Source: Pseudomonadales bacterium | GTDB lineage: Bacteria; Pseudomonadota; Gammaproteobacteria; Pseudomonadales; Pseudohongiellaceae | Length of the DNA: 64,000 nt | Direction of reading: 5' to 3' | Assembly (NCBI GenBank): GCA_024234325.1 | Contig: JACKOJ010000002.1 | Span: forward strand, 248,001-312,000 | In this document: positions 54,401 through 61,962 of the stretch, one piece after another | Layout of the letters: the number at the start of each line of letters is the position of its first letter | Position numbering within the stretch: position 1 is the first letter of the stretch | The notes under the pieces: generated by a model | Database searches by the model: none | What the model saw: only the letters and a program-made list of their open reading frames with translations | What the model was told of the DNA's origin: nothing | Made by a program: the position numbers and the translations under genes

Positions 54401-54731
54401 TTTCCAGCACAAAGCTCAGATAGGGCTCGCGAACGGCTTCATCGGTACGCAGGCGCACGATGGCGTCGGCACCACTGGACTGCACATCGAAACGGACATT
54501 GTCGAGGAAGGCAACGCGCTGAACGGAGAAACGGGCGAAGTCGTCCTCGCCGGCCATCTGCACCTGAATCTGTTCGGGACGGACATTGCCAAGCTGCAGC
54601 AGAGCAATACGGGCGTCGAGAGGCTGGTTCAGAGAAGACTCGAGAACGATCTCACCAAGCCCCAGGGCCTTGGCATGCGCAGCGGCGAACAGGACCACCG
54701 AGGTGAAGACCACCACGAGCTTTCTTAGCAT
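51486..54731 (-). CDS. fimV: FimV/HubP-type polar peptidoglycan-binding protein
   Basis: Pole-organising inner-membrane protein of type IV pili systems. Of 1081 residues, a signal peptide (1-20) and a periplasmic beta domain (to about 130) precede a Pro/Ala-rich linker, a LysM domain at about 215-275 (TLWDVALRVRP...), a coiled coil near 345-415 and one helix at about 448-466. The long cytoplasmic part is very acidic, with TPR-like segments near 610-660 and repeated IDFDFA units between about 740 and 910. The C-terminal 45 residues (ATKLDLARAYFEMGDKAGAREI) are the conserved FimV domain. No pilus genes are nearby. Confidence 0.93.
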   Translation of the reverse strand: MLRKLVVVFTSVVLFAAAHAKALGLGEIVLESSLNQPLDARIALLQLGNVRPEQIQVQMAGEDDFARFSVQRVAFLDNVRFDVQSSGADAIVRLRTDEAVREPYLSFVLETRWPSGRLLSEYTVLLDLPPFAATGNAAPVQQPVQAPSPVQTVQNQQVAQVSSSAPERLAAAPASEPEPVAVPAEEPVSVAAEPAPVPEPAAQPAQPTRAASATAESVTIGTNDTLWDVALRVRPDSSVSVQQTMLALQSLNREAFISDNINMVRRGQVLRVPTLEQIRALSAREAMSEVARQNQLFDNRRNVPLASQPVTAQPQATGGPGRGELTVVSSDNAEPASAQSSGSGQSAEQTAALDAQIASLEDALAVQREEADRAALLNAELTERLGLLEQQIASAQEIIRLRDLELAQLQQSLAEAAAAEPEPVDPPTVITMAPEKTLVEQILDTLVANTYALLALVALVILMLVVVLLRRNRAAEQEAALAGMEGMPVEDGEMEGESGDEQAAATDDESPLTADVSDDELDEIMSMAGTADAALMSHDDEDESADSEDLLSDDDFDLAEEPAEALAPEESEEEQPLVLDAFDEDEPEEAPAAAVSAQDVLEEADALIAYEKFDEAESLLRDAIVAEPDRVDLRMKLLEAYVGKQDAVGFKLQETEIRDMGVGGVEPRIATLRAQLHDETDSEILEEGEDDFFNELNALDDMEVALDLEASAEVDDDKVLSGAVSEDEPVQQEPAADIDSNDIDFDFAPDDDEPADTMAEDTAESDDGIELSFSAPDQPAEEQTLGGEDEIEGLSLSSDFDLSDTDVDAPATEDAAIEDIESISFDLQDDEPAPAEAASALEEPEQDENAIDFDFDFAVDEPESAVPEDTEETAADVEEEPESDENDIDFDFAVIDEDQASGDSPDIEVASAPAENDASIELADDDIEFDLDLDADAEPEDSPASVEFDLDSDDDAEIEFLDDEEGDSKAEFRFDDAHFDLSPEADAGTAPAQDTADTFDDLQFVDDNLEQDDGASGDTDAEDDEDLDFLSDTDEAATKLDLARAYFEMGDKAGAREILEEVVKEGNEEQVKDANELLGKL

Positions 54732-54800
54732 AATCCATTCCTTCTTATTGCCATGACCGCCGTCATGCGCCTGCGCGGGAAAGGTTTGTTTATTATTTCA

Positions 54801-54837
54801 GCAGGAATATCCGTAGCACAGGCCCGGATATTCCTGC
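54801..54837 (-). repeat. Perfect inverted repeat between asd and fimV
   Basis: GCAGGAATATCCG (54801-54813) and CGGATATTCCTGC (54825-54837) give a 13-base-pair stem with an 11-base loop. It lies between the asd stop and the fimV start on the minus strand, in AT-rich sequence. There is no clean T-run on either side, so it may be an attenuator-like hairpin, an operator or an mRNA stability element rather than a terminator. Confidence 0.85.
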
Positions 54838-54838
54838 G

Positions 54839-54885
54839 AAAGACTATTCAATTGCGAACGCAAGTATTCATTATAAATAGTCTTT
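54839..54885 (-). repeat. Inverted repeat AAAGACTATT...AATAGTCTTT spanning the asd 3' end
   Basis: AAAGACTATT (54839-54848) and AATAGTCTTT (54876-54885) pair over 10 bases with a 27-base loop. The outer arm covers the asd stop codon (54871-54873). It adjoins the 13-base stem at 54801-54837, so the asd-fimV gap is heavily structured. Confidence 0.7.
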
Positions 54886-55890
54886 TATCAACACTTCGGC
54901 GATCTGGATGGAGTTCAGAGCCGCACCTTTTCGCACATTATCTGACACAATCCACAGATTCAGTCCGTTCGGGTGGGAAATATCCTTGCGGATACGGCCG
55001 ACATACACCGGATCCTTGCCCGCGGAATCCCCTACCGGCGTGGGATAACCCCCGGCCTTGCGCTCATCCATCAACACCACGCCCGGCGCATCCTTGAGCA
55101 GCTCACGCACCTCTTCCACGCTGATCGGCGCCTTGGTTTCGATATGCACGGCCTCGGAATGGGAGTAGAACACCGGCACACGGACACAGGTCGCATTTAC
55201 CTGCACACTGTCATCGCCGAAGATCTTCTTGGTTTCCCAGGACATCTTCATCTCTTCCTTGGTATAGCCATTGTCCAGGAAGACGTCAATTTGCGGCAGC
55301 ACGTTGAAGGCGATCTGCTTCGGATACACCTCGCAGCTCACTTCCCTGCCGTTGAGCAGGTCTGCCGTCTGCTTGGCCAGTTCCTCGATCGCTTCCTTGC
55401 CGGTGCCGGATACCGCCTGGTAAGTCGCCACATTGATGCGCTCGATGCCGACCTTGTCGCGAATGGGCTTCAGGGCCACCAGCATCTGGATGGTGGAGCA
55501 GTTCGGGTTGGCGATGATGTTGCGATTGGGGTAATCGGCAATCTTCTCCGGGTTCACTTCCGGCACCACCAGAGGAATATCGTCCTCGTAGCGGAAGTGG
55601 GAGGTATTGTCGATGACGATACAGCCGGCCTTGCCTGCCTTCTCCGCATAGGCCTCGGACACGCTGCCGCCCGCCGAGAACAGGCCGATCTGGGCCTTGC
55701 TGAAATCAAACTCTGCAAGGTTCTGTACCGTTACGGGCTTGCCCCGAAACATGACGGTGGTACCGGCGGAACGCTCGCTGGCCAGCGGGTACAGGGTCCC
55801 GACCGGAAAATTGCGTTCTTCCAGAATGCTGATCAGCGTCTCGCCGACCGCACCTGTTGCTCCTACCACTGCCACATCGTAAGTCTTCAT
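54871..55890 (-). CDS. asd: Aspartate-semialdehyde dehydrogenase
   Basis: Reduces aspartyl phosphate to aspartate semialdehyde for lysine/DAP, threonine and methionine synthesis. The 339-residue protein has the NADP-binding start VAVVGATGAVGE, catalytic Cys131 in NPNCSTIQM and the YQAVSGTG segment near 162-169. The start at MKTYD (55890) is chosen over a longer frame that overlaps leuD. It follows leuD with a 74-base gap and lies just before fimV, as in Pseudomonas, except that leuB is absent between leuD and asd. Confidence 0.96.
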   Translation of the reverse strand: MKTYDVAVVGATGAVGETLISILEERNFPVGTLYPLASERSAGTTVMFRGKPVTVQNLAEFDFSKAQIGLFSAGGSVSEAYAEKAGKAGCIVIDNTSHFRYEDDIPLVVPEVNPEKIADYPNRNIIANPNCSTIQMLVALKPIRDKVGIERINVATYQAVSGTGKEAIEELAKQTADLLNGREVSCEVYPKQIAFNVLPQIDVFLDNGYTKEEMKMSWETKKIFGDDSVQVNATCVRVPVFYSHSEAVHIETKAPISVEEVRELLKDAPGVVLMDERKAGGYPTPVGDSAGKDPVYVGRIRKDISHPNGLNLWIVSDNVRKGAALNSIQIAEVLIKDYL

Positions 55891-55964
55891 CACTCCCATC
55901 CTGTTCTGCCCACTGGCAGTCTCGTTAATCATTCCGTCTTCGCGGGCGTCTCCGCCCGCACCTG

Positions 55965-56612
55965 TCAACCCTGTACGCCGAAATACCAGGGCGATGCCGC
56001 CCGCCATTTCTGCTCAAAAGCCTTGATTGTGTCCGCATCCTGCAGGGTCAGCCCGATATCGTCCAGACCGTTGATCAGGCAGTACTTGCGGAAGGCATCC
56101 ACCTCGAAGGGAATGCTCTCGCCGCCGGGCAGCAGAATCTGCTGCGCTTCCAGATCCACCGTCAGGGCGTAGCCCTCCTGGGCTTCCACTGCCTTGAACA
56201 ACTTATCAACAACATCTGCTTCTAAAACAATGGGTAATATTCCGTTTTTAAAGCAGTTATTAAAGAAAATATCTGCATAGCTGGGGGCAATAATGATGCG
56301 AAAACCGTAGTCATCCAGCGCCCAGGGTGCGTGTTCACGGCTGGAGCCACAACCAAAGTTCTCCCGCGCCAACAGCACGGTTGCCCCTTTGTAACGGGGC
56401 TGGTTCATCACGAAATCCGGGTTGAGCGGACGATGGCTGTTGTCCTGCCCCGGCTCGCCCTTGTCCAGATAACGGTGTTCGTCAAAGAGGTTTACCCCGA
56501 ACCCGCTGCGCTTGATCGACTTCAGAAACTGCTTGGGAATAATGAAATCGGTATCGACGTTGGCGCGGTTCAGTGGCATTACCAGGCCTGACTGCTTCAC
56601 GAATTTTTTCAT
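55965..56612 (-). CDS. leuD: 3-isopropylmalate dehydratase small subunit
   Basis: Small subunit of isopropylmalate isomerase, the second step of leucine synthesis. The 215-residue protein has the swivelling domain with NRANVDTDFIIPKQFLK (about 17-33) and the CGSSREHAPWAL motif near 93-104. A stretch at about 56206-56285 is unusually AT-rich compared with neighbours, but the protein sequence there (FFNNCFKNGILPI) is normal for the family. It pairs with leuC 51 bases upstream. Confidence 0.96.
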   Translation of the reverse strand: MKKFVKQSGLVMPLNRANVDTDFIIPKQFLKSIKRSGFGVNLFDEHRYLDKGEPGQDNSHRPLNPDFVMNQPRYKGATVLLARENFGCGSSREHAPWALDDYGFRIIIAPSYADIFFNNCFKNGILPIVLEADVVDKLFKAVEAQEGYALTVDLEAQQILLPGGESIPFEVDAFRKYCLINGLDDIGLTLQDADTIKAFEQKWRAASPWYFGVQG

Positions 56613-56663
56613 TTCTATTACTCTACTTTCATAGGTTTCAATAAGTTAAACGCAATATCTCGA

Positions 56664-58100
56664 TCAGCGATCAAGTGTCAGCAGCATATCGCGCACGTCC
56701 ACGAAGTGGCCGTTGATCGCCGCTGCTGCCGCCATGGCGGGGCTGACCAGATGGGTGCGACCACCAAAACCCTGACGCCCCTCGAAATTGCGGTTGGAGG
56801 TGGAAGCACAGTGCTTGCCGGCGCCCAACTGGTCGGCATTCATCGCCAGACACATGGAGCAGCCGGGCTCGCGCCATTCCAGGCCCGCCTCGACGAAAAT
56901 CTTGTCCAGCCCTTCTGCTTCGGCCTGCTTCTTGACCAGCCCGGAGCCCGGCACCACCAGCGCCATCTCTACATTGGCAGCGACCTTGTGGCCCTTGACC
57001 ACTGCGGCAGCAGCGCGCAGATCCTCGATGCGGGAATTGGTGCAGGAGCCGATGAAGATGCAGTCCAGCTTGATATCGGTCATCTTCATGCCCGGCTGCA
57101 GTCCCATGTATTTCAGGGCCTGGCGCATGTTCTCGCGACGGCTCGGGTTGCTCTCCTTATCCGGATCGGGCACTTCGCCGGTGATCGGTGCGACCATCTC
57201 GGGAGAGGTACCCCAGGTGACCTGCGGAATGATGTCCGCCGCATCGATGACCACCACGCGATCAAAATGGGCGTCTTCATCGCTCACCAGACCACGCCAG
57301 GCAGCAGCCGCACGCTCCCACATCTCGCCCTTGGGCGCGAAGGGACGTCCCTTGATGTAATCCAGCGTTGTCTCGTCCACGGCAATCAGACCCGCACGGG
57401 CACCGGCCTCGATGGCCATGTTGCACACGGTCATGCGCCCTTCCATGCTCAGGGAGCGGATCGCCTCGCCACCAAACTCGATGGTATAGCCGGTGCCGCC
57501 CGCGGTGCCGATCTCGCCGATGATGGCCAGCACGATGTCCTTGGCGGTCACGCCCGGGTTCAGGCGGCCATCCACACGGATCAGCATGTTCTTCATCTTC
57601 TTCTGCAGCAGACACTGGGTGGCCATCACGTGCTCCACCTCGGAGGTGCCGATGCCGTGGGCCAGCGCACCCAGTGCCCCGTGAGTCGAGGTATGGGAGT
57701 CACCACAGACGATGGTCATGCCCGGCAGGGTCGCGCCCTGCTCCGGCCCGACCACGTGCACGATGCCCTGGCGTTCATCGTTCATGTCCAGCTCGAAAAT
57801 CCCGAAGTCGCGGCAGTTCTCGTCCAGGGTTTTCACCTGAATACGGGAAATCGGGTCGCGAATGCCCTCCAGACCCTCTGCACGCTCGTTGCGGGTGGTC
57901 GGAATATTGTGGTCAGGCGTCGCGAAATTGGCGTCTGCGCGCCAGGGGCGACGCCCTGTCATGCGCAGCCCTTCGAAGGCCTGCGGAGACGTCACCTCGT
58001 GAATCAGTTGCCGGTCGATGTAGATCAGCGCCGTGCCGTCGTCGCGCTGGGTAACCAGATGGGAGTCCCACAGTTTGTCGTACAAAGTCTTGCCAGTCAT
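56664..58100 (-). CDS. leuC: 3-isopropylmalate dehydratase large subunit
   Basis: Large, [4Fe-4S]-carrying subunit of isopropylmalate isomerase. The 478-residue protein has cluster cysteines Cys353 (GSCTNSR), Cys414 and Cys417 (GCSMC), plus CGDSHTSTHGALGALA near 131-146. Normal length and intact. A divergent-looking AT-rich stretch with an A/T palindrome lies in the 119-base gap upstream (58101-58219), and leuC/leuD probably share a promoter there. Confidence 0.97.
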   Translation of the reverse strand: MTGKTLYDKLWDSHLVTQRDDGTALIYIDRQLIHEVTSPQAFEGLRMTGRRPWRADANFATPDHNIPTTRNERAEGLEGIRDPISRIQVKTLDENCRDFGIFELDMNDERQGIVHVVGPEQGATLPGMTIVCGDSHTSTHGALGALAHGIGTSEVEHVMATQCLLQKKMKNMLIRVDGRLNPGVTAKDIVLAIIGEIGTAGGTGYTIEFGGEAIRSLSMEGRMTVCNMAIEAGARAGLIAVDETTLDYIKGRPFAPKGEMWERAAAAWRGLVSDEDAHFDRVVVIDAADIIPQVTWGTSPEMVAPITGEVPDPDKESNPSRRENMRQALKYMGLQPGMKMTDIKLDCIFIGSCTNSRIEDLRAAAAVVKGHKVAANVEMALVVPGSGLVKKQAEAEGLDKIFVEAGLEWREPGCSMCLAMNADQLGAGKHCASTSNRNFEGRQGFGGRTHLVSPAMAAAAAINGHFVDVRDMLLTLDR

Positions 58101-58180
58101 GTGAACACCATTACCGCTATCAGAATGTAAAGAGTGGGACAGAGGATACTCGCCCGCCTTTCATAACCAAAATGAAACTA

Positions 58181-58200
58181 TTTTATTCTTAAGATAAAAA
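58181..58200. promoter_or_regulatory. AT-rich dyad upstream of leuC
   Basis: A run TTTT..TCTTAAGA..AAAA (58181-58200, centre 58190/58191) forms an imperfect AT-rich palindrome about 90 bases before the leuC ATG. The region stands out against the GC-rich neighbours. It could be an operator for a regulator or part of the promoter; no convincing -35/-10 pair could be fixed. Confidence 0.4.
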
Positions 58201-58219
58201 TACGTAATAGACAACGCGT

Positions 58220-59308
58220 CTATTTGAGGATGGGCGTACTCGTCGTCACGCCCTGGTTCTGCGCTCTGTGGCGCAGTAGATGATCCATGAGGACGATTGC
58301 CATCATGGCCTCGGCAATGGGCGTTGCCCGAATCCCCACACAGGGATCGTGCCGACCGGTGGTAATCACCTCGGTCGGATTGCCGTCGATATCGATGGAA
58401 CGCCCGGGAATACGCAGGCTGGACGTGGGTTTCAGCGCGATGCTGGCCACAATATCCTGCCCCGAGGAAATGCCTCCCAGCACCCCACCAGCATTGTTGG
58501 ACAGAAAACCCTCGGGGGTAATCTCGTCACGATGTTCGGTACCCTTCTGCTCGATACTGGCGAAACCGGCACCGATTTCCACGCCCTTGACGGCATTGAT
58601 GCTCATCAGCGCGTGGGCAATGTCGGCATCCAGACGGTCAAACACGGGCTCGCCCAGGCCTACCGGCACACCGGAGGCCACCACATTGATGCGGGCGCCG
58701 ATGGAATTGCCTTCCTTGCTCAGGGCGGCCATATAGGCCTCCATCTCGGCCACCTTGGCGGCGTCGGGACAGAAGAAGGGATTGCGCTCCACTTCGTCCC
58801 AGTCAAAGCCTTCGATGCGGATGGGACCAAGCTGACTCATATAGCCGCGGATCTGCACGCCAAACTGTTCGTGCAGGTATTTCTTGGCAATGGCGCCCGC
58901 CGCCACGCGCATGGCGGTTTCACGGGCCGAGGAACGGCCGCCACCACGATAATCGCGGATGCCGTACTTCTGGTGATAGGTGTAATCGGCGTGGGCAGGA
59001 CGGAACTGATCCTTGATCTTGCCGTAGTCCTTGGAGCGCTGGTCGGTGTTTTCGATCAGCAGGCCGATCGGCGTCCCGGTTGTGCGCCCCTCGAACACGC
59101 CGGAGAGAATGCGCACGGCGTCGTCCTCACGTCGCTGGGTGGTAAACCGTGAGGTTCCAGGTTTGCGACGATCCAGATCGCGCTGCAGATCTTCCTCGCT
59201 CAGCGCCATGCCGGGCGGGCAGCCATCCACGATGCAGCCGAGTGCCGGGCCGTGGCTTTCGCCAAAGCTGGTCACTGTGAACAGTTTGCCAATCGAATTG
59301 CCGGACAT
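58220..59308 (-). CDS. aroC: Chorismate synthase
   Basis: FMN-dependent enzyme converting EPSP to chorismate, the branch point for Trp, Phe, Tyr and folate. The 362-residue protein shows the signature GESHGPALGCIVDGCPPG near 16-33, GGGRSSARETAMRVAAGAIA near 122-141 and RHDPCVGIRA near the C-terminus. Intact and of standard length. Co-directional with prmB upstream, as in Pseudomonas, with a 135-base gap. Confidence 0.98.
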   Translation of the reverse strand: MSGNSIGKLFTVTSFGESHGPALGCIVDGCPPGMALSEEDLQRDLDRRKPGTSRFTTQRREDDAVRILSGVFEGRTTGTPIGLLIENTDQRSKDYGKIKDQFRPAHADYTYHQKYGIRDYRGGGRSSARETAMRVAAGAIAKKYLHEQFGVQIRGYMSQLGPIRIEGFDWDEVERNPFFCPDAAKVAEMEAYMAALSKEGNSIGARINVVASGVPVGLGEPVFDRLDADIAHALMSINAVKGVEIGAGFASIEQKGTEHRDEITPEGFLSNNAGGVLGGISSGQDIVASIALKPTSSLRIPGRSIDIDGNPTEVITTGRHDPCVGIRATPIAEAMMAIVLMDHLLRHRAQNQGVTTSTPILK

Positions 59309-59443
59309 GCATCACCTGTGTGTGCCGGAAGCGGGCACCGCAAAGCCGTAAAAGGTCGCGAATTGTACACTATCGCGGGCCTCGTGACGAATCCGACCGA
59401 GTGTTGGCGACGGGCTTCTGAAAGGTCACCTGAGGAAGAGAGC

Positions 59444-60340
59444 TCAGGCCAGCAGCGGCAGCGCGTCCCGCAATTGCCGGGCCGTCAGCGCAAAGATGCC
59501 CTCCCCGCCGTGCGCAAACTCCAGCCACAGGAAAGGAACCCCGGGCAGGCGCTCCGCCAGTGCCTCATGGGAATACCCAACCTCCATGATCAGCAGCCCG
59601 TCCTCGCTCAGATAACGCGGGGCATCGCGGAGAATCTGCAGGGGAATGGCCAGGCCGTTGTCCTCGGAGTGCAGCCCCAGTGCCGGTTCATGCCGGTATT
59701 CCTCCGGCAGTTCGTCGATCTCCTCCTGGGAGACATAGGGAGGATTGCAGAGAATCAGGTCATAGGGCCCGTCAAGGGACGCAAAGAGGTCGGACTGATG
59801 CACAGATACCCGCCCCTCCAGACCATGGCGGCCTATGTTCTCGCGGGCCAGAATCAGGGCCTCTGCGCTGATATCCGCCAGGTCTACCTCTGCGTCGGGG
59901 AATGCCAGCGCCGTGGCGATACCGATACAGCCACTGCCGGTGCACAGGTCAAGCACCCGGGCCGGGGGACGCTCCAGCAAGGGGTCGAATTCGTTCAGAA
60001 TGAGCTCCGCGAGCGGAGAACGGGGAATCAGGACACGCTCGTCCACGGCAAACGGCAAGCCGGCAAACCAGGCTTCCCGTACCAGATAGGCAACGGGACG
60101 GCGGGATTCGATGCGCTCCCGAACCAGCGCATTGACACGGGTGCGCTCGTCTTCGGAGAGCGTCTTCTGCAACATGTTGTCATCGCAGTCAAAGGGAATG
60201 CCCAGCGCGGAGAACACCAGATAGACAGCCTCGTCCCAGGGGTTGTCGGTGCCGTGACCATAGAACAGTTCTGCCTGCTCGAACTGGCGACTGACACGCT
60301 CCAGCACCTGCTCCACATTCTCCTTCGTGGCTGCCTGCAT
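59444..60340 (-). CDS. prmB: 50S ribosomal protein L3 glutamine methyltransferase PrmB
   Basis: SAM-dependent methyltransferase for the conserved glutamine of ribosomal protein uL3. The 298-residue protein has the SAM motif DLCTGSGCIG at 131-140 and the catalytic NPPY at 199-202, preceded by an N-terminal helical domain. The length and RPVAYLVREAWFAGLPF segment favour PrmB over PrmC. The start at 60340 has AGGA eight bases upstream; a longer frame to 60442 is not supported. Divergent from folE. Confidence 0.9.
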   Translation of the reverse strand: MQAATKENVEQVLERVSRQFEQAELFYGHGTDNPWDEAVYLVFSALGIPFDCDDNMLQKTLSEDERTRVNALVRERIESRRPVAYLVREAWFAGLPFAVDERVLIPRSPLAELILNEFDPLLERPPARVLDLCTGSGCIGIATALAFPDAEVDLADISAEALILARENIGRHGLEGRVSVHQSDLFASLDGPYDLILCNPPYVSQEEIDELPEEYRHEPALGLHSEDNGLAIPLQILRDAPRYLSEDGLLIMEVGYSHEALAERLPGVPFLWLEFAHGGEGIFALTARQLRDALPLLA

Positions 60341-60468
60341 TCGGGTTTCCTGCCTCTTTGTTGTCCACGTGTCGTCGGCGCACGCTGCCATAAAAATCGC
60401 TTTACCCGCCCCTGCCCTCTGTCGTAGGGTAGGCGCCTTCACAAGTCTTCAGGATTGCCCTACCCACC

Positions 60469-61023
60469 ATGACGCAAGCAATGGAACAAGCCTACAAGGA
60501 CATCATTCTGGCCATCGGGGAGGACGTGAGCCGCCCTGGCCTGGTCGATACCCCCAAGCGGGCAGCCAAGGCGATGGATTTTCTGATGCGGGGCTATCGT
60601 CAGGACATCGACGAAATCATCAACAATGCCCTCTTCCCCTCCAGCTCCGACGAAATGGTCATCGTCAAAAACATCGAGCTGTACTCCATGTGCGAACACC
60701 ACATGCTGCCCTTCATCGGCAAATGCCATGTCGCTTACCTGCCCCACGGGAAGGTGATCGGGCTGTCCAAGATCGCCCGCATCGTGGACATTTTCGCACG
60801 CCGCCTGCAGATTCAGGAAAACCTCACCAAGGAAATCGCGGAAACCATCATCAGCAAGACCGGCGCCTCGGGGGCTGCCGTGATCATTGAGGCTCAGCAC
60901 ATGTGCATGATGATGCGGGGCGTGGAGAAGCAGAATTCGGTCATGACCACCTCCTGCATGCTGGGCGCTTTCCGCAACAGCCAGAGCACCCGCAACGAAT
61001 TTCTGTCCCTGATCGGGCGCTGA
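60469..61023 (+). CDS. folE: GTP cyclohydrolase I (FolE)
   Basis: First step of tetrahydrofolate synthesis, GTP to dihydroneopterin triphosphate. The 184-residue protein of the zinc-dependent type IA has zinc ligands Cys75 and His78 (CEHHMLPF) and Cys146 (EAQHMCMMMRGV). The GKVIGLSKIARIVDIFARR segment is diagnostic. Convergent with the DUF4892 gene, 17 bases between stops. Alone in its transcript. Confidence 0.97.
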   Translation: MTQAMEQAYKDIILAIGEDVSRPGLVDTPKRAAKAMDFLMRGYRQDIDEIINNALFPSSSDEMVIVKNIELYSMCEHHMLPFIGKCHVAYLPHGKVIGLSKIARIVDIFARRLQIQENLTKEIAETIISKTGASGAAVIIEAQHMCMMMRGVEKQNSVMTTSCMLGAFRNSQSTRNEFLSLIGR

Positions 61024-61040
61024 TACCGCTGCTGCCACCT

Positions 61041-61955
61041 CTATTGCCGTAATACCACCTCAATGCGGGCCTCACAGGGGGCCTGCCGACACACGGGGGC
61101 CAGTGGCCCGACGCCCTGGGCGTCTACCCGTGCCGCGTCTATCCCTGCTGCCAGCAGTCGCTCCCTCACGGCCTGCGCGCGCCGCAGCGAACGCTGCATC
61201 AGCGTGTCCAGCGCCTGTTCCGTACTGAGATGCCCGACCACATAAACCCGCGCCAGCGGAAGCAGTTGCAGGGCATCCACCAGCACCTGAAGACCGTCGT
61301 CTTCCGTCAGACGATCCTGCGCATCGAACCGCAGACCTAGCACCTGCACACTGCGCTCCTGCTGCAACTGCAGGGCCAGCACTTCGGGATCGATGGTCGG
61401 CACATCGCTGGTGACATCGCTCAGCTCCAGCACGTCCAGATGGGCATACACGCGGCGATTGCCCCGGGTGATGACATACAGGGCGACATAGGCCCGGATA
61501 TGCTCCTCATCCTCTCCCACGGCACTTGCCAGGTAGAACTGCTCTGCCTCCGGCCCGTAGAGAATGCGGTTCTCGAAGACATCGTTGGCCCAGAAATTAC
61601 TGCTGCCACAGCCCCGGCCCGCGCAGCGGAACAGTTCCGGGCCCATGGCCAGCATCTGTCCGGAAAAATAGGCAAACACATCGGCACCGGAGTAACCGTC
61701 GGGAATCCGATAGGTGATACGGGTCAGATCGCCGCGGATACGCTCCTCGCGGCCGGCGCCAACACGCCCGTTGACCCGCTGCATGCGATCCAGTGCCAGG
61801 CGGTAGTTGCTTATTCCGCTTGCGCGGTAGTCCACGATTTCCGCGTCCTGAAAGCGTGTGATCAACGGATGGTCACGCCCCTCACCAGCGGGCAGAGGTT
61901 GCGCCATGGCGGCGCCTGCGCCCAGCAGCAGACAAAGGAGTACCCGCAGCAGCAT
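61041..61955 (-). CDS. DUF4892 protein with OmpA-like C-terminal domain
   Basis: A 304-residue exported protein. Signal peptide about 1-18 (LLLGAGAAMAQ). The DUF4892 part includes DHPLITRFQDAEIVDYRASG, LTRITYRIPDGYSGADVF and GCGSSNFWANDVF (to about 190). Residues about 205-304 contain a peptidoglycan-associating OmpA-like pattern (LPLARVYVVGHLSTEQALDT, SLRRAQAVRERLLAAGIDAARV). The start ATG 61955 is eight bases after the DUF4389 stop. A periplasmic or outer-membrane role is likely; function unknown. Confidence 0.85.
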   Translation of the reverse strand: MLLRVLLCLLLGAGAAMAQPLPAGEGRDHPLITRFQDAEIVDYRASGISNYRLALDRMQRVNGRVGAGREERIRGDLTRITYRIPDGYSGADVFAYFSGQMLAMGPELFRCAGRGCGSSNFWANDVFENRILYGPEAEQFYLASAVGEDEEHIRAYVALYVITRGNRRVYAHLDVLELSDVTSDVPTIDPEVLALQLQQERSVQVLGLRFDAQDRLTEDDGLQVLVDALQLLPLARVYVVGHLSTEQALDTLMQRSLRRAQAVRERLLAAGIDAARVDAQGVGPLAPVCRQAPCEARIEVVLRQ

Positions 61956-61962
61956 GAGCACC

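Noticed and set aside
54801..54837. attC-like or IS terminal repeat between asd and fimV
   Set aside because: No transposase or integrase nearby and the stem is a simple local hairpin.
56706..58130. A 474-codon plus-strand frame opposite leuC
   Set aside because: Shadow of leuC in the opposite strand; composition follows the real gene's codons, and no domain is recognisable.
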